Positions 1 through 4,750 of a DNA stretch of 8,103 nucleotides are shown piece after piece. Each line of letters starts with the position of its first letter. Within the stretch, counting starts at the first letter, position 1. Both the position numbers and the translations under genes were made by a program. The notes under the pieces are model-generated. The model worked only from the letters and a program-made list of their open reading frames with translations. It was not told the DNA's origin and did no database searches. The stretch is from Spirochaeta sp. (GTDB taxonomy: Bacteria > Spirochaetota > Spirochaetia > DSM-27196 > Alkalispirochaetaceae), in the NCBI GenBank assembly GCA_027859055.1, contig JAQIBO010000471.1, positions 1-8,103 on the forward strand. The letters are read 5' to 3'.

Positions 1-263
1 AAATCGAACGGGTCCGTCACGTCTTGTCCGCGCGTATAACGAATAGCGATGAACTTGTGTTGCACGCTGACGGTACTCGAAGCCGCGAGCGGAATCGCGA
101 AATCGTCCTCGAGCGGGCGGTAGAGTTGATCAATAGTGCACGAGTTCCCCGGCGAAAACGACACAACACAAGGCCACCCCGTTCGGCACGGGAGCGACGG
201 CTGTGTATGAAACGACAGCTCAGTCAGCGAAAACGAAATCGCCGGACACCGCAAGATGATTGA
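1..263 (+). CDS. arfB: ArfB-type alternative ribosome-rescue factor / peptidyl-tRNA hydrolase, 3' part only
   Basis: This is the C-terminal 86 codons of a gene whose start lies left of the window; the reading frame begins at base 3 and stops with TGA at 261-263. The visible protein has the end of the RF-1-like fold (RSRERNRE..LERAVELI, the counterpart of RSQELNREAAL in E. coli ArfB). It is followed by the basic tail NTRPPRSARERRL...SQRKRNRR, matching the family pattern RPTRPTRASKERRL. In this family the tail inserts into the mRNA entry tunnel of ribosomes stalled without a stop codon, and a GGQ loop hydrolyses the peptidyl-tRNA. The GGQ motif would be upstream and cannot be seen. The spacing and the basic tail favour ArfB over full-length RF1/RF2, which lack this tail. 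No terminator hairpin is visible after the stop. Confidence 0.82.
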   Translation, partial: IERVRHVLSARITNSDELVLHADGTRSRERNREIVLERAVELINSARVPRRKRHNTRPPRSARERRLCMKRQLSQRKRNRRTPQDD

Positions 264-282
264 AATCCCCTCTTGACGCCTC

Positions 283-327
283 CGTCCCCGTCTATGCGTC
301 CCCGTCTATGCCCCGTCCCCATCTATG
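283..327. repeat. Three tandem copies of a 14-nt unit (CGTCCCCGTCTATG)
   Basis: Units lie at 283-296, 297-310 and 314-327. The first two are identical and directly abutting; the third has one substitution (G to A at 321) and follows a 3-nt CCC spacer. The base just before the array completes CCTCCGTCCCC (279-289). On the minus strand this reads GGGGACGGAGG, the same core found inside mnmG, thpR and sfsA in this window. The array fills much of the gap between arfB and the SIMPL gene. The repetition is directly seen; its role is unknown. Confidence 0.8.
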
Positions 328-342
328 CCAACCGGAGATTTC

Positions 343-371
343 GTGACTTTTTCCGGTGAGAGGGATAGTAT
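343..371 (+). promoter_or_regulatory. Weak candidate sigma70-type promoter for the SIMPL gene
   Basis: GTGACT at 343-348 (4 of 6 to TTGACA) is followed after exactly 17 nt by TAGTAT at 366-371 (4 of 6 to TATAAT). Predicted initiation is near 378, upstream of the chosen ATG at 428 and downstream of an alternative GTG at 356. If real, it would exclude the longer reading. Both boxes are imperfect, so this is tentative. Confidence 0.25.
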
Positions 372-427
372 CCGGTACTGAGTGGGTTAAACAGATAAGG
401 ATTCAAAGGCAGCGAGGTTCAGCCGCA

Positions 428-1198
428 ATGACCAACAGTAATAACGATCGAGATGAACGGAGACCGTTCGGTATTCGGATTTCACTTATTGTCGGGATCG
501 CCGCGCTGATCGCCGTCGCCCTCATGACTGCGGGGTATCTTGTCGGCGAGGGCATTCGGAACATACGGTCATACGAGCGGTTCGTCACCGTCAAAGGTCT
601 CGCTGAACGTAACGTCACGGCAGATCGGGCGGTTTGGCCAATTACGTATGTCGCGACCGATGATGAACTACAGCTGGCTCAAGACACGATTGAGAAGGAC
701 ACCACTTCGGTTGCTCGATTTCTCTCTGTTCACGGAATCCTGGAGGAAGAAGTCGAAGTGCAGAACCTTTCGGTCACCGACCAGCTTGCCCAGGCCTATC
801 GCTCGGGCCCCGTGGACAGCCGGTTTATTATCCAGCAGACGCTCCTCGTACGCACGAACAACGTTGCCGCGGTACAAACGGCGTCACAGGATATCGGCGC
901 GCTGATCGCTGAGGGCGTGGTCCTCGGCGGACAGGGATATCGCCCAGGGCCAAGTTATCAATATACCCGGCTCAATGAAATCAAGCCCGACATGATAGCT
1001 GCAGCAACAGCCTCGGCGCGCGCCAGTGCCCGGCAGTTTGCCGCCGATGCCGGAAGCAAGGTCGGTTCGATTCGTCGCGCAAACCAGGGAGTGTTTCAGA
1101 TACTATCGGCTGATGGAGCTGAAAATCTTCCGGAATCGTCTCAGATTACGAAGACCGTGCGAGCAGTCGTTACGTTGGAGTACTTTCTCGAAGAATAG
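428..1198 (+). CDS. Membrane-anchored SIMPL (DUF541, YggE-like) domain protein
   Basis: The protein is 256 aa from ATG 428. A short charged N-terminus (residues 1-16, with DRDERR) precedes one hydrophobic helix at about 17-41 (ISLIVGIAALIAVALM), predicted to anchor the protein with the rest outside the cytoplasm. Residues 50-256 carry SIMPL hallmarks: an opening FVTVKGLAERNVTADRAVW strand, alternating helices and strands, a central VVLGGQGYRPGPSYQYTRLNEIKP segment, the helix MIAAATASARASARQFAADAG, and a final strand VRAVVTLEYFLEE. Family function is poorly defined; YggE is linked to oxidative-stress tolerance and BP26 of Brucella forms a channel-like oligomer. ATG 428 was preferred over the in-frame GTG at 356 because GAGG lies at 414-417, 10 nt upstream, and the membrane helix then sits near the N-terminus. 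I infer an envelope role only. Confidence 0.85.
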   Translation: MTNSNNDRDERRPFGIRISLIVGIAALIAVALMTAGYLVGEGIRNIRSYERFVTVKGLAERNVTADRAVWPITYVATDDELQLAQDTIEKDTTSVARFLSVHGILEEEVEVQNLSVTDQLAQAYRSGPVDSRFIIQQTLLVRTNNVAAVQTASQDIGALIAEGVVLGGQGYRPGPSYQYTRLNEIKPDMIAAATASARASARQFAADAGSKVGSIRRANQGVFQILSADGAENLPESSQITKTVRAVVTLEYFLEE

Positions 1199-1210
1199 GC
1201 GGGCAACGAT

Positions 1211-1297
1211 ATGTTTGGGATGATGGGTGGAGGATTGCACGCGACTGGGGGCCCGTTCATATTTGGTGCGGTGGTCCCGATTCTCCGAGTTGCTTGA
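1211..1297 (+). CDS. Possible 28-aa glycine-rich hydrophobic small protein
   Basis: ATG at 1211 opens a 28-codon frame ending at TGA 1295-1297, between the SIMPL and flavin reductase genes. An AGGCGGG stretch at 1197-1203, overlapping the SIMPL stop, lies 7 nt upstream and could serve as a ribosome binding site. The peptide starts MFGMMGGG and continues to a hydrophobic stretch FIFGAVVPIL. The Met/Gly-rich start recalls the N-termini of some SHOCT-domain membrane proteins, but no SHOCT helix follows, so it may be a remnant or chance. It is in frame with the next gene but separated from it by the stop. Confidence 0.2.
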   Translation: MFGMMGGGLHATGGPFIFGAVVPILRVA

Positions 1298-1325
1298 CCG
1301 TCCGGCAGATCCCTGACAGAAGACG

Positions 1326-1331
1326 AGGAGG
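1326..1331 (+). promoter_or_regulatory. Strong Shine-Dalgarno AGGAGG for the flavin reductase gene
   Basis: A perfect AGGAGG lies 8 nt before ATG 1340, inside GAGGAGGAG. It fixes the start of the downstream gene even though the same frame stays open upstream to the stop at 1295-1297. Confidence 0.85.
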
Positions 1332-1339
1332 AGATACAA

Positions 1340-1846
1340 ATGAAAAAGATCGATCCACGAGAACTCGAATTACGACCGATCCAGCAGCTTCTGGATGACT
1401 GGATGCTACTGAGTGCCGGAGACTTCGTCCAGGAAAGCTGGAACGCGATGACGGTGGCGTGGGGATTCATAGGGGCTATGTGGCGCCGCCCGGTGGCGAT
1501 TACGCCGGTCCGTTCCACCCGTTTCACGAAAGGGTTCATGGAGCGCTATGACACGTGGACGCTCACCGCATTTCCTGAGGCGTTCCGCGAGGATCTGCAA
1601 TTGCTGGGAACACGCTCCGGGAGAGACGGTGACAAGGTCGCTGAGAGCGCGCTAACCCCAACGGCGGCGACACAGATTGCCGCCCCGACATACACCCAGG
1701 CGATCCTTTCAATTGAGTGTCGAACGATCTACTGGAACGATATTTCTCCTGAACAAATGAGAGACGCCGCGTTGGACACGTTCTACGAGAACGACTACCA
1801 CCGCATGTACTACGGCGAAATTCTCGCTGTCAACGTGATGGATTAA
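1340..1846 (+). CDS. Flavin reductase family (FMN-binding split-barrel) protein
   Basis: The protein is 168 aa, a normal length for the small single-domain flavin-reductase-like group. Visible family features are the early NAMTVAWGFIGAMWRRPVAI strand pair (residues 34-53), where the family binds FMN phosphate, then PVRSTRFTKGFME, the TWTLTAFPE strand, the segment GTRSGRDGDKVAESALTPT (94-112), and the C-terminal DYHRMYYGEILAV. These proteins bind FMN, usually as homodimers, and often reduce it with NAD(P)H or act as uncharacterised flavoproteins; the substrate cannot be read from sequence. The protein looks cytosolic, with no signal or membrane segment. The gene lies 141 bp after the SIMPL gene on the same strand, so co-transcription is possible. 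It ends 30 bp before the convergent mnmG stop, and no T-run hairpin is visible in that gap (1847-1876). Confidence 0.85.
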   Translation: MKKIDPRELELRPIQQLLDDWMLLSAGDFVQESWNAMTVAWGFIGAMWRRPVAITPVRSTRFTKGFMERYDTWTLTAFPEAFREDLQLLGTRSGRDGDKVAESALTPTAATQIAAPTYTQAILSIECRTIYWNDISPEQMRDAALDTFYENDYHRMYYGEILAVNVMD

Positions 1847-1876
1847 CGACTCCGTAAAGAAAGAAATCTCTGCCGC

Positions 1877-3874
1877 TTACGCGACCGATACTCCGTCCCC
1901 GGGACGAAGACGTTTTCCCACGGTCATGAGAAGGATCGAAAGGTCCGAGTTGCGTACGCCCGAGATGCGCGACGCCTGCGCCACCGAAAGCGGCTGGACA
2001 TGTTTGAACTTTTCTCGCGCCTCGTTGGAAATCCCTTTCAGGTTGTCCCAGTCGAAATCCGGTGGGATTTTCATCTTCTCCATCTTGCGAAACCGCTGGA
2101 CCATCCTTTCTTCTCTCGCAACGTAGCCTTCATATTTGATATCCAGCTCAACCTGCCGGAGCCACTCCACGGGAAATGTATCACCTGTGGCGGGATCGAT
2201 CGGAAGTTCAGGCGCCACCGTGGTAAGGTCGCGAAACGTTACCTCCGGGCTCTTGAGAATACGGTCAAAGCTCTTACCGACGAAGGGACGGAGGAGATCC
2301 GGTGACGTCCCTGTTGCTCCGTCCCCACTGTCCCCACGTTCAAGTTCGTTTTCCGACAGATGCCGGGTGCGAAGACGACGTTTGAGCTCGTCAATCGCTG
2401 CGCGCTTGTACTGAAACTGTTCCCATTCCGCAGGGGCGTGCATCCCGATTTCCCAGGCGCGTTGAAAGAGCCGCATATCCGAACTGTCGTGGCGCAGGTT
2501 CATGCGGTGTTCGGCCCGGGAGGTGAACATGCGGTAGGGCTCTTTGGTTCCGAGCGTGACGAGATCGTCAATAAGAACGCCGATATACGCCTCGGACCGG
2601 CTGAGGATGAACGGCTCGCCCCCGCGCATCGCCAGCGCAGCGTTAATCCCCGCGATCAGTCCCTGACCTGCCGCTTCCTCGTAGCCGGAGGTTCCATTGG
2701 TTTGTCCGGCGATATACAGACCTCTCAGCATTTTCGCTTCCAGAGTTGGATACAATTGCGTCGGATCAATGTGATCGTACTCGACCGCATAGCCGGGACG
2801 GACTATCTCCGCCCGTTCGAGGCCGGGGATCGAGTGGATAAACTGTTCCTGCACGTCCTCGGGAAGGGAGCTGCTTATTCCGTTGAGGTACATCTCGTCG
2901 GTCGAAAGGCCTTCCGGCTCGATGAATATCTGGTGCCGCGTGCGATCCGGGAATTTGACGACTTTGTCTTCGATAGACGGACAGTAGCGCGGCCCCGACC
3001 CGACGATCAGGCCGGAATACAAGGGTGAACGATTCATGTTCGCCTGGATAATCGCGTGGGTCTCGTCGGTAGTGAAGGCGATGTAGCACTGGACTTGCTG
3101 CCGGTCCACCGTTGCGTTGCTGTAGGAGAACGGAACGATCTCGTCATCACCGAATTGCGGCTCCAGTTTGCTGAAATCGATAGAGCGCCGCATGACCCGG
3201 GCAGGCGTGCCGGTTTTCATACGCCCCATGCGGAAGCCAAGTTCCTGTAATGGCTTCTCCAACCCTTTTGCGGCAGGCTCGGCGATACGCCCGTTCTCAG
3301 CGTTGTAATCACCGATGAAGATGCGGCCGTTCAGAAAGGTTCCCGTCGTGACCACGACTGTTCGGGCAGTGAGTCGTTTGCCCCGCTCGGTAACCACTCC
3401 GGCGATCGCAGCGGCCGCAGCCGGCGATTCGCTGTAAATACTCTCGGTGACGTTCCCGACCGCATCCTGGATATCAGCGGGTCCACCGTTATTACGGTAC
3501 AGGAACCCGGTTACTGTGTCCTGAAACAGGGTCACATTTGGCTGGCCCTCGAGGACTTGTTTGGCCTTGATCTGGTACGCCAGTTTATCCGCCTGTGCGC
3601 GAGGGGCCTGAACGGCGGGACCGCGACTCCGGTTGAGTACACGAAATTGAATCATCGTTTCGTCGATGATCTTTCCCATCTGTCCGCCAAGCGCATCGAT
3701 CTCCCGGACCATGTTGCCTTTGGCGAGGCCGCCAACGGCGGGGTTGCAGCTGAGCTTTCCAATCGTGTCGAGGTTTTGCGTTATCAGTAGTGCGCGGAAG
3801 CCCATGCGAGCGACTGCACTTGCCGCTTCGATTCCTGCGTGTCCGCCGCCCACAACGATCGCGTCATAATCCAT
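1877..3874 (-). CDS. mnmG: tRNA uridine-5-carboxymethylaminomethyl(34) modification enzyme MnmG (GidA)
   Basis: With MnmE this FAD enzyme builds the (carboxymethyl)aminomethyl group on C5 of tRNA wobble uridine 34 in the cytosol. From ATG 3874 it is 665 aa. It opens directly with the FAD Rossmann motif VVGGGHAGIEAA (7-18), then CNPAVGGLAKG (43-53), GPAVQAPRAQADK (85-97), TGTF (177-180), GPRYCPSIEDK (294-304), RPGYAVEYD (359-367) and GTSGYEEAAGQGL (394-406). The C-terminal MnmE/tRNA-binding domain has YEGYVAREE (581-589), SNEAREKF and QASRISGV. Typical length is about 620-630 aa; the excess sits in an alanine-rich insert at about 131-157, a GDSGDGATG insert at 514-522, and an odd tail RPGDGVSVA. 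The last two carry the GGGGACGGAG repeat. A GTG at 3938-3940 in the same frame adds 22 residues and has a much better ribosome binding site; homology favours 3874. Confidence 0.97.
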   Translation of the reverse strand: MDYDAIVVGGGHAGIEAASAVARMGFRALLITQNLDTIGKLSCNPAVGGLAKGNMVREIDALGGQMGKIIDETMIQFRVLNRSRGPAVQAPRAQADKLAYQIKAKQVLEGQPNVTLFQDTVTGFLYRNNGGPADIQDAVGNVTESIYSESPAAAAAIAGVVTERGKRLTARTVVVTTGTFLNGRIFIGDYNAENGRIAEPAAKGLEKPLQELGFRMGRMKTGTPARVMRRSIDFSKLEPQFGDDEIVPFSYSNATVDRQQVQCYIAFTTDETHAIIQANMNRSPLYSGLIVGSGPRYCPSIEDKVVKFPDRTRHQIFIEPEGLSTDEMYLNGISSSLPEDVQEQFIHSIPGLERAEIVRPGYAVEYDHIDPTQLYPTLEAKMLRGLYIAGQTNGTSGYEEAAGQGLIAGINAALAMRGGEPFILSRSEAYIGVLIDDLVTLGTKEPYRMFTSRAEHRMNLRHDSSDMRLFQRAWEIGMHAPAEWEQFQYKRAAIDELKRRLRTRHLSENELERGDSGDGATGTSPDLLRPFVGKSFDRILKSPEVTFRDLTTVAPELPIDPATGDTFPVEWLRQVELDIKYEGYVAREERMVQRFRKMEKMKIPPDFDWDNLKGISNEAREKFKHVQPLSVAQASRISGVRNSDLSILLMTVGKRLRPGDGVSVA
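1892..1900. repeat. GGGGACGGA repeat copy at the 3' end of mnmG
   Basis: TCCGTCCCC on the plus strand is GGGGACGGA in the mnmG sense, read as the GDG of the terminal RPGDGVSVA. It sits in the last nine codons, where other MnmG proteins are variable, so insertion or expansion there would be tolerated. A single 9-nt match alone could be chance; it counts because of the other copies in this window. Confidence 0.5.
2303..2338. repeat. GGGGAC-rich repeat cluster inside mnmG
   Basis: In the mnmG sense this segment holds GGGGACAGT, then GGGGACGGAGCAACA, then GGGACG: three copies of a GGGAC core, translated as GDSGDGATGT (residues 514-523). The exact TCCGTCCCC 9-mer is at 2318-2326. A further near copy in the opposite orientation (GGGACGGAGG, 2285-2294) lies just beside it. 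The segment falls where MnmG orthologues have a short variable linker before the C-terminal helical domain. Confidence 0.65.
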
Positions 3875-3950
3875 ACGGGATAGGTTATCAAAACACAGAG
3901 GTTTTGTCGCGCTCGTATTCGTTGTGAGCGAGGATAGCACCTAACCGGAC

Positions 3951-3956
3951 CCTCCT
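3951..3956 (-). promoter_or_regulatory. AGGAGG Shine-Dalgarno-like site upstream of an alternative mnmG GTG start
   Basis: On the minus strand AGGAGG is followed by a 10-nt spacer and GTG at 3940-3938, in frame with mnmG. The canonical ATG at 3874 has no comparable site. However, the predicted -10 at 3960-3965 would start the mRNA near 3953, cutting into this AGGAGG, so its use depends on where transcription begins. Confidence 0.4.
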
Positions 3957-3968
3957 GATATTATAGCA
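3956..3968. promoter_or_regulatory. Symmetric, bidirectional extended -10 between mnmG and thpR
   Basis: The plus strand reads TG-A-TATTAT (3956-3964, 5 of 6 to TATAAT with the extended TG). The minus strand reads TG-C-TATAAT (3968-3960, a perfect extended -10). Together they form TGnTATnATAnCA. Predicted starts are near 3971 rightward (thpR) and near 3953 leftward (mnmG), 18 bp apart. No good -35 is visible for either, but extended -10 promoters need one less. Sharing one symmetric -10 is an established way for bacterial promoters to fire divergently; its use here is inferred. Confidence 0.55.
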
Positions 3969-3976
3969 GGTCAGAT

Positions 3977-4750
3977 ATGTCCGCTTCTGAAAAGAAACTC
4001 TTTATCGCCATTCGTCTTCCAAAGCCAGTAGCCGGTCGCGTCTGCCAAATCCAACAGGACCTCATCCAGCGACTGGGTACGGCATCATCCGTACGACTTG
4101 TGGCAGCTGAAAAACTTCATATGACGCTCCTGTTTCTCGGAACGGTTGATGTCGAGGCGATGGATGTGGTGACGGGGGCGTTCGAACGTGCCGTTGGCCG
4201 GGTTATCGCTGGGGACGGAGGCGGCTTTACGGGTACCGCTGGGGACGGAGGCATAGAGGATGGCGGTGAGGTTGGAGGGGCGCCGGGCGGACCGAGAATC
4301 GTACTCACCAATCCTGGCGCGTTTCCCACAACGCGTAATCCGCGGGTGGTTTGGATTGGTGCCCATGATCCCTCCGGCCTCATTCCGGAGCTGGCCATGA
4401 CCCTCCGCAAGGAGATTGCAGCGAGCAATTGTGTAAACCTCACCGAAAAAGCCACAAGCGCGTTCGTCCCACACATCACGATAGCCTATCCGCATCGCCA
4501 CATATCCCGAGAACAACGCCACTCTCTCTCTGTAACACTGAAAGAGATGCAAACCGGTATGGAGGAGGATCTTACCGGTTTACGTGCTGGTCGGTCAGCT
4601 ACGCGCAACGGTGCACAAGAAGGCCCGCAACAACCGGCAGACCGCCAGGCTCACATCGGCGGCGATCGCGCTGAACGTATTGCCGTCATGGAAAGTATTG
4701 CGACTCCGTCGGGCTCCAGATATGTGGAACGCCGCGGGATAGATCTATGA
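3977..4750 (+). CDS. thpR: RNA 2',3'-cyclic phosphodiesterase ThpR (LigT, 2H family)
   Basis: The family hydrolyses RNA 2',3'-cyclic phosphate ends to 2'-phosphates and was first described as a 2'-5' tRNA-half ligase. The fold begins KLFIAIRLP (7-15); the two catalytic HxT motifs are visible as HMTL (48-51, followed by LFLGTVD) and HITI (166-169, after FVP). The closing ESIATPSGSRYVERR matches the family's final S...GxxY strand. At 257 aa it is clearly longer than the usual 180-190. Two low-complexity inserts explain this: a Gly/Asp-rich one at about 78-106 made by the GGGGACGGAG repeat, and a polar one at about 196-230. Both catalytic motifs remain, so it is probably active. The start has only a weak AGG 6 nt upstream and lies about 6 nt after a predicted transcription start, so the leader may be almost absent. 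Its stop overlaps the sfsA start (ATGA), implying coupled translation. Confidence 0.9.
   Translation: MSASEKKLFIAIRLPKPVAGRVCQIQQDLIQRLGTASSVRLVAAEKLHMTLLFLGTVDVEAMDVVTGAFERAVGRVIAGDGGGFTGTAGDGGIEDGGEVGGAPGGPRIVLTNPGAFPTTRNPRVVWIGAHDPSGLIPELAMTLRKEIAASNCVNLTEKATSAFVPHITIAYPHRHISREQRHSLSVTLKEMQTGMEEDLTGLRAGRSATRNGAQEGPQQPADRQAHIGGDRAERIAVMESIATPSGSRYVERRGIDL
4201..4252. repeat. Tandem repeat with 30-nt period inside thpR, carrying GGGGACGGAG twice
   Basis: Blocks 4201-4222 and 4231-4252 match at 20 of 22 positions. CGCTGGGGACGGAGGC is identical in both (4207-4222, 4237-4252), with a 30-nt period, i.e. ten codons, so the frame is kept and AGDGG is encoded twice. The second copy runs on into GCATAGA (to 4257), which is also the flank of this core in the intergenic array at 283-327 read on the minus strand. 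Confidence 0.85.

Noticed and set aside
283..327. Repeats as a CRISPR array
   Set aside because: Units are 14 nt with 0-3 nt between them; there are no unique spacers and no cas genes.
356..427. In-frame GTG upstream that would lengthen the SIMPL protein by 24 residues
   Set aside because: It has no ribosome binding site, and the candidate promoter would initiate downstream of it. ATG 428 has GAGG at a workable distance and places the membrane helix near the N-terminus.
1847..1876. Terminator between the convergent flavin reductase and mnmG genes
   Set aside because: Only a 5-bp CGTAA/TTACG pairing with a long loop and no T-run was found.
2360..3028. 222-codon open frame on the plus strand within mnmG
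   Set aside because: It lies wholly antisense to well-conserved mnmG codons, has no recognisable domain, and fits the long antisense frames expected in GC-rich genes.
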